From: Burkholderiales bacterium
Lineage (GTDB): Bacteria > Pseudomonadota > Gammaproteobacteria > Burkholderiales > SG8-41
Assembly (NCBI GenBank): GCA_036262035.1
Contig: DATAJS010000027.1
Location: 62,001 to 126,000 of the forward strand
Direction of reading: 5' to 3'
DNA length: 64,000 bases
Part shown: piece by piece, positions 8,214-16,266 of the stretch
How the letters are laid out: every line of letters begins with the position of its first letter
Position numbering within the stretch: position 1 is the first letter of the stretch
Made by a program: the position numbers and the translations under genes
Notes under the pieces: generated by a model
Database searches by the model: none
Seen by the model: the letters and a program-made list of their open reading frames with translations, nothing else
Told to the model about the DNA's origin: nothing

Positions 8214-9737
8214 TCAGTCGTTGTTCGCGTCGCGCGCGATGCGCCTGGCCAGCGCGAGGTAGCGATGGTATCGCTCGTCGGCCCACGCGCGGCGCGCCGG
8301 GTCCGGCTGCGCCGTGTCGGCGTAGCGCGCCATTGTCGCGGCTTCGTCGAGGCTCGCATACCAGCCGCAGGCGGTCGCCGCGGTCATCGCCGCGCCGCGC
8401 GCGCCGGCGTACGCCGGCGCTTCCACCGCCTGCAGGGGGACACCGACGACGTCGGCCAGCACCTGCCGCCATACCGCGCTCGTGGCGCCGCCGCCGGTCA
8501 CCCGCACTACCGCCGTGCTCGCGGCCACGCAGCGCCGCGCGCACTCGTACGCCCATCGCGCGTTGAACGCCACACCCGCGAGCACCGCGTACGCGATGTC
8601 CCGCCGATCGGTGCGCAGCGACGCGCCGGCGAGCCCGCCGCGCCCTTCGCGCACGCTCACCGGCACGCGCTCGCCGTACAGCCACGGCACGAACGTCGGC
8701 GTGTCGGCGCCGGGGCATGCCTCGGCCGCGGCAGCGTCGATCGCGCGCTCGTCCTCGAAGCCGAACGTCGAAGCCGCCCAGCGCACCGCCGCGCCGGCGC
8801 TCTCCTGCGCCGCGACCAGGAGGTAACGATCGCGGTGCGCGGCGCACATCGTCGCGATGCCGGTCGTCGGACTGACGTGACGCCGTTTGGAGTGCGCGCC
8901 CCACCACGAGCTGGTGCCGAGGCAGAAGTGGTAGGCGCCTTCGCGCTGGTCGCCCGCCGCCAGCGCGGCGGCATTGAGATCGGAGGCGCCGCCCGCGACC
9001 GGCAGCCCTTCGCGCAAACCCAGGTGCGCCGCGGCCTCCGATGTGAGCGCGCCCGCGACCGCCGCGCACTCGACGATCTCGGGCAGCATCGCTCGCGTGA
9101 GGCCGAAGCGATCGAGATAGCCATCCGACCAGTCGCGGCGGCCGACGCGGTTGTCCATGAGCCACGTGAGCTGAGCGACATCGGGCGTAGTCGCCGCGCG
9201 GCCGGTGAGCTTCAGCAGCAGCCAGTCCTTGACGTCGAGATAGCGCGCCGGCGCGCCGCCGAGATGCCGTTTCAGCCACAACAGCTTGGACAGGGTGTCG
9301 CGCCCGTCGAGGTTGGGCGCGCCGTTGGCGAGCCGCAACCAGCCGAGCAGGCGCAGCAGGCCGTACCCTTCGATGCGTATCGTGCCGCTCGTGATCTCGC
9401 GCGCGATGCCGGCCGAGCGCGTGTCGAGCCAGATGAGGCACGGGTGCAGCGGCTCACCGGCCGCGTCGACCGCGACGCCGCCGCACATCTGCGCGGCGAT
9501 GCCGAGGCCTTTGATGCGGTGCGCACCGCCTTCGACCGCTGAAGCGAGCTCGCGCACGGTCGTACCGAGCGCGTGCCACCAGTCGTGCGGATCCTGCTCG
9601 GCATGGCCCGGCGCGGGAAAGCGCGTCTCGTACGCCGCGCGCGCGGTCGCGTGCACCGCGCCTTGCGCGTCGAACAGCGCCGCCTTGACCGCCGAAGTGC
9701 CGAGATCGATGCCGAGGACGAGGTCGGCGTCAGACAT
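8214..9737 (-). CDS. FGGY-family carbohydrate kinase
   Basis: A 507-residue kinase of the actin-like ATPase fold. The N-terminal phosphate loop GIDLGTSAVKAALFD is at residues 9-23, a substrate-loop stretch IWLDTRSAG lies near residue 127, and the adenosine-binding VTGGGATSAVWRQVLAD is near residue 420. FGGY kinases phosphorylate glycerol, xylulose, ribulose, erythritol and similar polyols; overall layout is closest to xylulokinases. It sits 6 bases after the ABC ATPase and 10 before the phosphotransferase, so it belongs to the lipid operon. A role in phosphorylating a polyol used as head group is possible, but the sequence does not identify the substrate. Confidence 0.85.
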   Translation of the reverse strand: MSDADLVLGIDLGTSAVKAALFDAQGAVHATARAAYETRFPAPGHAEQDPHDWWHALGTTVRELASAVEGGAHRIKGLGIAAQMCGGVAVDAAGEPLHPCLIWLDTRSAGIAREITSGTIRIEGYGLLRLLGWLRLANGAPNLDGRDTLSKLLWLKRHLGGAPARYLDVKDWLLLKLTGRAATTPDVAQLTWLMDNRVGRRDWSDGYLDRFGLTRAMLPEIVECAAVAGALTSEAAAHLGLREGLPVAGGASDLNAAALAAGDQREGAYHFCLGTSSWWGAHSKRRHVSPTTGIATMCAAHRDRYLLVAAQESAGAAVRWAASTFGFEDERAIDAAAAEACPGADTPTFVPWLYGERVPVSVREGRGGLAGASLRTDRRDIAYAVLAGVAFNARWAYECARRCVAASTAVVRVTGGGATSAVWRQVLADVVGVPLQAVEAPAYAGARGAAMTAATACGWYASLDEAATMARYADTAQPDPARRAWADERYHRYLALARRIARDANND

Positions 9738-9743
9738 GCATGC

Positions 9744-10484
9744 TTACACCGACCCTGCCCGCCGCGAGCCCGTCGCCTGGACCGATTCGACCCGTCCGTC
9801 GAGCAGGCTCACCACGCGATCGGCGTGCGCGAGCTGGCGGCTGTCGTGGGTGATCATGAGCACCGTGGCGCCGCGCTCGCGCACCGCTTCGCGCAGCGCG
9901 GCGAGCGCGACCTCGGCCGATGCGGCGTCGAGCGAAGCGGTGGGCTCGTCGGCGAGGATGAGCAGCGGCTCGTTGATGAGCGCGCGGCACACCGCGACCA
10001 GCTGCCGCTGGCCGGTCGACAGCGCGGCCGGCCGGTTGTTGATGCGTGCACCCAGGCCCATGCGGCGCAGCCACTCGATCGGGCGCTCTTCGTAATCGCG
10101 CTTCGTATAACGATCGCGCCTCAGCTCCATCGCGAGCTTGAGGGTCTCGCGCGGAGTGAGTGCGTCGAAGAGGTGGTGGTCCTGGAAGATGAAGCCGATC
10201 TCGCGCCGCAGCTCGGTCAGCGCTTTCTGCGACGCGCCGTCGAGCTTGCGTCCAAGGACCTCGATGGTGCCGTGCTGGTGATGGCGCAGCGCGCCGATCA
10301 GCGTCATCAGCGTCGTCTTGCCCGAGCCGGTCGGGCCGCGCAGCATCACGAACTCCCCGGGGAAGAGCGTGAGATCGATGCCGTCGAGCACCGGCGGGAT
10401 AGCCGCGTCCGCGTGATAGCGGTGGGTGACCTCGCGGACGAGCACGCGCGGGGTGCGGGCGAACGGGATCGCGGCGTCCGACAT
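9744..10484 (-). CDS. ABC exporter ATP-binding subunit (MacB/DevA/LolD class)
   Basis: A 246-residue ABC ATPase. Walker A is GPTGSGKTT at residues 50-58, the Q-loop is Q101 in FIFQDHH, Walker B is LLILADE at 174-180 with the D-loop SLD soon after, and the H-loop is in ITHDSRQ. The signature motif reads LSTGQ (155-159) instead of LSGGQ. It overlaps the permease gene upstream as ATGA and completes a DevBCA-like set of ATPase, permeases and HlyD adaptor. DevBCA exports glycolipids in heterocyst-forming cyanobacteria, so lipid export fits both family and operon. Confidence 0.9.
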   Translation of the reverse strand: MSDAAIPFARTPRVLVREVTHRYHADAAIPPVLDGIDLTLFPGEFVMLRGPTGSGKTTLMTLIGALRHHQHGTIEVLGRKLDGASQKALTELRREIGFIFQDHHLFDALTPRETLKLAMELRRDRYTKRDYEERPIEWLRRMGLGARINNRPAALSTGQRQLVAVCRALINEPLLILADEPTASLDAASAEVALAALREAVRERGATVLMITHDSRQLAHADRVVSLLDGRVESVQATGSRRAGSV

Positions 10485-11605
10485 CAGAAGAGCTCCGCGG
10501 GCGGTGCGCGCATCGCGCGAAACGCCGCCAGCGCCCCCGCGAGGGTGCACGCGGCGAGGCACGCGGCCGCGACGGCCGCGGCCCTCGCGACGTTGAGCTC
10601 CACCAGGAGCCCGGTGTGCCCCGCCAGGGCGCGATACGCATAGACCGCACACGCCAGGCCGACGACGTAACCGCCGGCGCCCAGCGCCCACGCCTGCTGG
10701 AGCACCGTGCGCAGCACGAACAGGTTCGAAAAGCCCATCGCCTTGAGCGTCGCGTAGGCCTCGAGCCGTCTTCTCACCGCGACGTACAACACCTGGTAGC
10801 AGATGACCATGCCGACGAAGAGTCCCGCCGCCATGCCGGCGCCGAACAGCAGGCCGAGCGGCGCGACGCGCATGAGATAGGCGCTCTCGCGGTCGGCGAG
10901 CGCGCGCTTGGTATAGACCTCGACCTCGGGGCCGGCGCGCGCCTCGATCGCCGCTTTCACGCGTAACGGATCGGCGCCTTGCGCGACACGCACGATCGCC
11001 ATCTCCGGACCGCCGTCCGGCTCGAGCGTGCGGTAGGTCGCCTCGGACATCGCGAGCGCGCCGTCGATGACCATCGTCGGGCCGAGCTCGACGAAGCCGC
11101 CGAGACGCATCGGCTTGTCGTCGAGCCACACGTCCTGTCCCTCGTGAAGCTCGCCGTAGATCGAGCGCGACAGGCTGTCCATCAGCACCGTGCCGGGGCG
11201 GCGCAGCAGCGCGAGCGTGTCCTCGCTCCACCCGAGATCGAGCGGCGGGTCATCGGGCGGGAAGGCGAAGACGATGATGCGATGGTCGGCTTCTTCACGC
11301 GCGCCGCGGAAAGTCATGCCCGCCTGGTACACCGGCGACACGCTCGCCACGCCTTCGACCGCGCGGATCTGCGGCACGCGGATCGCGAGCAGGTCGTCCC
11401 ATTTGTTGAGATGGCTGCGGTGCATGTCGAGCAGAACGAGATCGCCGCGCGCGGCCTCCACGATGCGCAGGTGCGAATCGACCACCCCGTTCATGAAACC
11501 CATCTCGACGAAAGCGATCAGCACCGCGACCGCGATACCCGCGATCGCGAAAGCGGCGCGCGCGCGGTCGCGCAGCACGAGCGTCAATCCGAGCGGGGTC
11601 TTCAT
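10484..11605 (-). CDS. FtsX/MacB-type ABC permease (DevC-like), second of a pair
   Basis: A 373-residue permease with the four-helix MacB/FtsX layout: one N-terminal membrane helix (about 15-40), a large extracytoplasmic domain, then three C-terminal helices beginning near residue 255. The cytoplasmic coupling segment EAYATLKAMGFSN is typical of these transporters. It overlaps both neighbours by 4 bases (ATGA). Together with the next upstream permease it may form a heterodimer, driven by the ATPase encoded just downstream. Confidence 0.88.
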   Translation of the reverse strand: MKTPLGLTLVLRDRARAAFAIAGIAVAVLIAFVEMGFMNGVVDSHLRIVEAARGDLVLLDMHRSHLNKWDDLLAIRVPQIRAVEGVASVSPVYQAGMTFRGAREEADHRIIVFAFPPDDPPLDLGWSEDTLALLRRPGTVLMDSLSRSIYGELHEGQDVWLDDKPMRLGGFVELGPTMVIDGALAMSEATYRTLEPDGGPEMAIVRVAQGADPLRVKAAIEARAGPEVEVYTKRALADRESAYLMRVAPLGLLFGAGMAAGLFVGMVICYQVLYVAVRRRLEAYATLKAMGFSNLFVLRTVLQQAWALGAGGYVVGLACAVYAYRALAGHTGLLVELNVARAAAVAAACLAACTLAGALAAFRAMRAPPAELF

Positions 11606-12747
11606 GCGCGGGCGAAGAGCTTCGCCGGATCGGCGCGCGTCGCGCGCAGGAGCGGCAGCGCGGCCGAAGCGATCATGGGAATGCACAGCGCGACGCCGCC
11701 GGCCAGCAGCCAGGCGTCGAGCGGCAGGAAGAGATGGCTCTTGGCCGAGACGACCGCGAACACCGGCCACACCAGGAGCCACGCGAGCGCGAACGAGCCG
11801 CCGCCGAGCAGCGCGAGCTGCCACCCGCCGATGGCGTAGGTGTAGCCCGCCGGAAAGCCGGTCGCGCGCAGCACCGCGAAGTCGCGCACCCGCGCCTCGA
11901 TCTGCGCCGACATCACCTGGAACAGCGCGACCGCGCCGACGATGAGCCCGATGGCGAGCCCGGTTCGCATCATGATGCCCAGCGGTTTCACCTCGACGAA
12001 GTAACGCGCTTCCTGCGCCATCAGCGCGGTGCGCGTCATCGCGCGCACGTCGTCCGGCAGCGCGGACTTCAGCGCGGTGACGACCTTCTGCGCATCGGCG
12101 CCCGGCGCGAGCTTCACCAGCCCGAGCTGGATGCGCTGCGGATCGTCCCCCGAATACAGGCTGAAATCGCCGTTGGCGACGACGGCGGTCGCCGAGGCGT
12201 ACATCGGCAGGCCGAGTCGATACGTGCCTGCGACGAGCGCGGGCTGCACGCCGATGCGTCCGCTCTCGCCGACGTTCACGCGCGGCACGTCGGGATCGGA
12301 CAGCGCATCGAAGAGCGCGCGCCGCGGCGCGCCCAGCGCCGCAGCGGCGCGGCGAAGCTCGGTGTCGGCGATGAAGTCCGGCTTGGGATCGAGCCCGATC
12401 AGGAACAGGCTCGACTGGTCGCCGTTGTCGGTCGCGAGCCAGCGGCTCGCGGAGAGGCGCACCGCGGCGGCGTCGGCAACGCCCTCCACGGAGAGCGCCT
12501 GCCGCAATCGCGCGGCGGGGAAGTCGCCGGTGCGGTACAGGAACTGGTAGCGGTCGGAAACGAGCACCACTTCGGCGTCGAACAGGCCGAACACCTGCGT
12601 CGCCTTGTGCTCGACCGCGCGCAGGAAGCCGAGATGCAGGAGCACGATGAAGATCGCCACCGTCGCCCCGCCGATCGCGACCGCGACTCTCGTGCGGTCC
12701 CCGCGCGCGAGGTTGAGCCACGCGAACGCGATGCACGAGCGCAGCAT
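11602..12747 (-). CDS. FtsX/MacB-type ABC permease, first of a pair
   Basis: A 381-residue permease with the same topology as its neighbour: an N-terminal helix (about 20-42), a long periplasmic domain, and three helices after residue 255 with the coupling segment RDFAVLRATGFPAGY. The two permeases are clearly related in plan but diverged in sequence. Tandem non-identical permeases with one ATPase suggest a heterodimeric exporter. It begins 8 bases after the HlyD fusion gene. Confidence 0.87.
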   Translation of the reverse strand: MLRSCIAFAWLNLARGDRTRVAVAIGGATVAIFIVLLHLGFLRAVEHKATQVFGLFDAEVVLVSDRYQFLYRTGDFPAARLRQALSVEGVADAAAVRLSASRWLATDNGDQSSLFLIGLDPKPDFIADTELRRAAAALGAPRRALFDALSDPDVPRVNVGESGRIGVQPALVAGTYRLGLPMYASATAVVANGDFSLYSGDDPQRIQLGLVKLAPGADAQKVVTALKSALPDDVRAMTRTALMAQEARYFVEVKPLGIMMRTGLAIGLIVGAVALFQVMSAQIEARVRDFAVLRATGFPAGYTYAIGGWQLALLGGGSFALAWLLVWPVFAVVSAKSHLFLPLDAWLLAGGVALCIPMIASAALPLLRATRADPAKLFARA

Positions 12748-12755
12748 AAGGCTCC

Positions 12756-14375
12756 CTAGCTCCTCGGTTCCACTTTCACGTCGACCTGCATGCCGATGTA
12801 GCGGTCGGCCGGCGCGGGTTTGTCGAGCTTCACCCAGACCTTGGCGAGGCGGTTCACCGGATCGATGACGCGGCCGATGCGCTCGATCGCGCCTTCGAGC
12901 GTCGCGCCCAGCGCGCTGTTCGCGACTTTCACGCGCTGGCCGGTCGCGAGCTTGGGCAGGTCGCCTTCGAAGAAATCGGCGACGACGTACATGCGGCTGG
13001 TGTCGGCGAGCGTGATCGCGGGGCCGCCGCCGCTGGAGCCGGGCCGCACGTGCACTTCGAGCACGCTCGCGTCGGCGGGCGCGGTGATGCGCGTCGCCGC
13101 GAGCGAGGCTTCGGCGAGCTTGAGCTGGGTGCGCGCCATGCGCAGCTCGGCGTCGGCGGACTTTTTCGCGTCTTCGAGCTTCACCGCCGCGGCTTCGAGC
13201 GAGACCTTGGCCTGCGCCAGCGCGTTCTCGCGCGTGCGGCGCTCGCGTGCGGGAAAGGTGCGCTCGTCGAGATCCCTGATCGCCGCGACGTCTGCGCTCG
13301 CCTGCGCGTGCGTGAGCTTCGCGGTCTGCATCTCGAGCTCCGCGGCCTTGCGGCGCTCGACCGCCTGGCGCTCGGCGTTGCGCACGCGCTCGGCGGCGAG
13401 GTCGCGCTCGAGCGTGCGCACCGACTGGTCGGCGAGTGTCAGCAGGAGCGCGCCTTTCTTCACGCGCTCGCCCTCCTTCACCAGCACCTGCTCGACGCTG
13501 CGTCCCGGCGGCGCCGCGACCACGATCACGCCGCCGGCGGGCTGGATGCGTCCCGTACCGCCGATCGCGGCGCCTGCGGCCGCGGGCTGGGCCGCCTGCG
13601 CGTCATGTGCGCCGTTCATCGCGGCGAGCGCGGCGAGGAGCAGGATGCCCGTGCGCGCGTAGGCCGTCACGGAGGCGGCCGAGAGCGGCGCCGCCGCGAA
13701 ATGCGCGCGGAGCGGCGCGACGTACATCAGCGCGTAGACGTGCGACAGCACCACCCACGCCGCTTCGGCGACGACGAAGACTTTCTGGGTCGCGCCCTGC
13801 CACGGATTCCACGCGGCGTCCTTCAGGATGAACGTGGCGAGGAAAACCACCGCGGCACCGACGACCGCGAGCCCGGCTCGCGTGTGAGCGCGCCGGGTCG
13901 AAACGTCACGCGCGCCCGCGCGCCGCGCGATCGCCGACAGCGCGACGTCGACGCTGATGAGTATCGTCATGCCGAAGAAGAACGCGTACGACAACGCCAT
14001 GTGCAGGTCGTTGTCGATCGACAGCGTCACCGACACGTGGAAGAAGTGGACGATGCCGAGCGGCGCCGCCAGTACCGCCGCGACCGCCTTGGCGAGCAGC
14101 ACGCCGCGGGCGCTCGCCGCGGAACGCAGCCGGCCGAATTGCATCGCCGCGATCGCGAGGCAGCCGGCGAACAATCCCGCGCCGGCGATCCCCGCGAGCC
14201 ACGAATAGACCACCAGGTGCAGCGTCAGCACGCGGCTGAACGTCGGCCACTCGGTCGCGAAGTATTCGGGGCGCGCGTGGGCGAAGTTCCACCAGGCGTA
14301 GCCGAGCAGGACCGCGTCGAAAGCGGCGAGGACCACGAAGCCTAAAGCGGCTCGGCTCCAGAACGTTCTAGGCAT
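12756..14375 (-). CDS. Fusion of a polytopic membrane domain (possibly FRAG1/DRAM/Sfk1-like) to an HlyD/DevB membrane-fusion adaptor
   Basis: The 539-residue protein has two parts. Residues 1 to about 260 are a six-helix membrane domain with PTFSRV after the first helix, a histidine-bearing loop near HFFHVS and the helix SYAFFFGMTILISVD; the layout recalls the FRAG1/DRAM/Sfk1 superfamily, members of which act in GPI-anchor and phosphoinositide biology, but this match is tentative. Residues 270-539 are a standard HlyD/DevB adaptor: a biotinyl-lipoyl half around ERVKKGALLL, a long Ala/Glu/Arg-rich coiled-coil hairpin, the second half with ITAPADASVLEV, and a closing beta-barrel. Here the usual single N-terminal anchor is replaced by a polytopic domain. 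Start set at the second ATG (14375), which overlaps the synthase by 8 bases; an earlier ATG adds six residues. Confidence 0.82.
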   Translation of the reverse strand: MPRTFWSRAALGFVVLAAFDAVLLGYAWWNFAHARPEYFATEWPTFSRVLTLHLVVYSWLAGIAGAGLFAGCLAIAAMQFGRLRSAASARGVLLAKAVAAVLAAPLGIVHFFHVSVTLSIDNDLHMALSYAFFFGMTILISVDVALSAIARRAGARDVSTRRAHTRAGLAVVGAAVVFLATFILKDAAWNPWQGATQKVFVVAEAAWVVLSHVYALMYVAPLRAHFAAAPLSAASVTAYARTGILLLAALAAMNGAHDAQAAQPAAAGAAIGGTGRIQPAGGVIVVAAPPGRSVEQVLVKEGERVKKGALLLTLADQSVRTLERDLAAERVRNAERQAVERRKAAELEMQTAKLTHAQASADVAAIRDLDERTFPARERRTRENALAQAKVSLEAAAVKLEDAKKSADAELRMARTQLKLAEASLAATRITAPADASVLEVHVRPGSSGGGPAITLADTSRMYVVADFFEGDLPKLATGQRVKVANSALGATLEGAIERIGRVIDPVNRLAKVWVKLDKPAPADRYIGMQVDVKVEPRS

Positions 14376-15441
14376 GCTTCGCGATGAACGCATCGCACAT
14401 CGCCTGCGCCTCGAAGTCCGGCGCCTGCCGCGGCGGCGATTTCATGAACGCCGCCGACGGCGCGATCAGCGCGCCCGAGACGTCGGCGTCGAGCGCGAGC
14501 TTCGCGCAGCGGATCGCGTCGAGCACGACCCCCGCGCTGTTCGGCGAATCCTGCACCGAAAGACGCATCTCGAGCTCGACGGGCGCGCCGCCGAGGCCGC
14601 GGCCTTCCATGCGGATGAACGCGACCTTGTTGTCCTTCTGCCACGGCACGTAATCGGACGGCCCGATGTGCACGTCGCGCGCGGGAATCGGCTCGTCCAG
14701 CACCGACTGCACCGACTGGGTCTTCGACTTCTTCTTGGAGGTGAGGCGCTCGCGCGCGAGCATGTTCAGGAAGTCGGTGTTGCCGCCGGTGTTGAGCTGG
14801 TAGGTGCGCTCGATCGAGATGCCGCGCATGTCGAAGAGCGAGGCGATCGTGCGGTGGAGGATGGTCGCGCCGAGCTGGCTCTTGATGTCGTCGCCGACGA
14901 TCGGCAGGCCCGCCGCCGCGAAGCGGCTCGCCCAGCGCTCGTCGGACGCGATGAACACCGGCACACAATTGACGAGCGCGACGTGCGCGTCGAGGCAGGC
15001 TTGCGCGTAATGCTCGACCGCCTGCGTGGAGCCGACCGGCAGATAGCACACCAGGATCTCGGCGCCCGAGGCGCGCAGCACCGCGGCGACGTCGACCGGT
15101 TTTTCCGAGGACGGCCTGAACGATTCGTCGTCCGCGTACTCGAGCATGTGCGGCGCGACGCCGTCGAGCACCGGTCCCATCTGCACGCGCGCGCGCATCC
15201 CCGACAGGTCGGCTTCGAGCGTCTGCACGCAATTGGGCTTGGCGACGACCGCGTCGCCGAGGGTCTTGCCGACCTTGCGCTCGTCGATGTCGAACGCCGC
15301 GACGACCTCGATGTCCGCGACGCCGTAGCGTCCCACCCGCTCGCGCATCAATCCTTCGAGCGGTCCTTTGCGCGCGGCGCCGAGCGCCTGCACGAGCGCG
15401 CTGGCGCAGTTGCCTACGCCGGCTATGGCTAGCTTGATCAT
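14368..15441 (-). CDS. ino1: Inositol-3-phosphate synthase
   Basis: A 357-residue protein of the short bacterial/archaeal myo-inositol-1-phosphate synthase type. It starts with the NAD-binding IAGVGNCASALVQ (residues 5-17) and contains AAFDIDERKVGK, PNCVQTLEADLSG, VNCVPVFIASD, a QLNTGGNTDFLNML segment and a lysine-rich KKKSKTQSV loop, all hallmarks of the actinobacterial enzyme. It converts glucose-6-phosphate to inositol-3-phosphate using NAD. The gene is rare outside inositol-lipid producers among proteobacteria. It lies 6 bases after the reductase gene, tying inositol phosphate supply to sphingoid-base synthesis. Confidence 0.93.
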   Translation of the reverse strand: MIKLAIAGVGNCASALVQALGAARKGPLEGLMRERVGRYGVADIEVVAAFDIDERKVGKTLGDAVVAKPNCVQTLEADLSGMRARVQMGPVLDGVAPHMLEYADDESFRPSSEKPVDVAAVLRASGAEILVCYLPVGSTQAVEHYAQACLDAHVALVNCVPVFIASDERWASRFAAAGLPIVGDDIKSQLGATILHRTIASLFDMRGISIERTYQLNTGGNTDFLNMLARERLTSKKKSKTQSVQSVLDEPIPARDVHIGPSDYVPWQKDNKVAFIRMEGRGLGGAPVELEMRLSVQDSPNSAGVVLDAIRCAKLALDADVSGALIAPSAAFMKSPPRQAPDFEAQAMCDAFIAKHA

Positions 15442-15447
15442 GTCTTC

Positions 15448-16266
15448 TTACTTGTCGGGGGCGAGCTCGCCCGCGCGCCGCATGCGCGCGACGTCCCTCG
15501 CCCAGCTCCATTGCACGAGCGGCGCGATCACGCTTCCGAAGCGATACAGCGCGGTGAGCTCGAAACCCGGGGTGATTGCAAACGCGCCGCGCCCGGCGCC
15601 TTTCAGGATCCGCTCCGCCACGGCGTCCGCGCTCCAGACGCCGGCGCGCGCCGTCATCATGCGCGTCTCGGCGGGCTTGGTCTTCTCTTCCTCGATCAAC
15701 TGCGGCGTGTCGGTGTCGGGTGGATAGGCGATCGAGATGCCGATGCCTTGATGGCGAAGCTCCGCGTGCAGCGCCTCGGCGAAACCGCGCAGCGCGAACT
15801 TCGTGGGGCTGTACGGAGTATAGCCGAAGAGCCCGATGAGACCCGCGCCCGAGGAGATCATGACGATGCGCCCGCCCGCGCCTTTCATGAGCGGCACGGC
15901 GGCCTTGACGACGTACACCGTGCCCAGATAGTTGACCGCCATCGTGCGCTCGAACACGTCGACCGGCACGTCCTCGAAATAACCGGGCACCGCGATGCCC
16001 GCGGACGTGACGACGAGCGTGGGCGGGCCGAGCGCCGCGGCGGCGTCCGCGACCGCGCGCTGCGCCTCTTCGCGCACGGATACGTCGGCGGCGATCGTCA
16101 GGACCTCGCCCGCGGCGCCGTCTCGAAGCAGCGCGTCGCGCGCCTCGCGCAGCCGCGCTTCGCCGCGCGCGATCAGCGACACGCTCATGCCTTCGCGCGC
16201 AAGGCGGCGTGCCACGGCATAGCCGATCCCGCTCGAACCGCCGGTGATCAGCGCGTGCGCTCTCAC
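15448..16266 (-). CDS. 3-Ketodihydrosphingosine reductase-like short-chain dehydrogenase
   Basis: A 272-residue classical SDR with TGGSSGIG (8-15), S138/S139 in MISSGAG, and the catalytic pair Y152 and K156 in YSPTK. Beyond the generic fold it carries features of eukaryotic KDSR: GLFGYTPYSPTKFALRGFAEAL (from about residue 145), then AYPPDTDTP and TKPAETR. These correspond closely to the human/yeast enzyme that reduces 3-ketosphinganine to sphinganine. It starts with GTG directly on the stop of the serine palmitoyltransferase-like gene (TAGTG), as expected for consecutive steps. A general SDR of other function is possible but less likely. Confidence 0.85.
   Translation of the reverse strand: MRAHALITGGSSGIGYAVARRLAREGMSVSLIARGEARLREARDALLRDGAAGEVLTIAADVSVREEAQRAVADAAAALGPPTLVVTSAGIAVPGYFEDVPVDVFERTMAVNYLGTVYVVKAAVPLMKGAGGRIVMISSGAGLIGLFGYTPYSPTKFALRGFAEALHAELRHQGIGISIAYPPDTDTPQLIEEEKTKPAETRMMTARAGVWSADAVAERILKGAGRGAFAITPGFELTALYRFGSVIAPLVQWSWARDVARMRRAGELAPDK

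Noticed and set aside
10484..12736. 750-codon frame spanning both permease genes
   Set aside because: Only the second half is the true permease; the first half is the shadow of the first permease gene, which has its own conserved frame.
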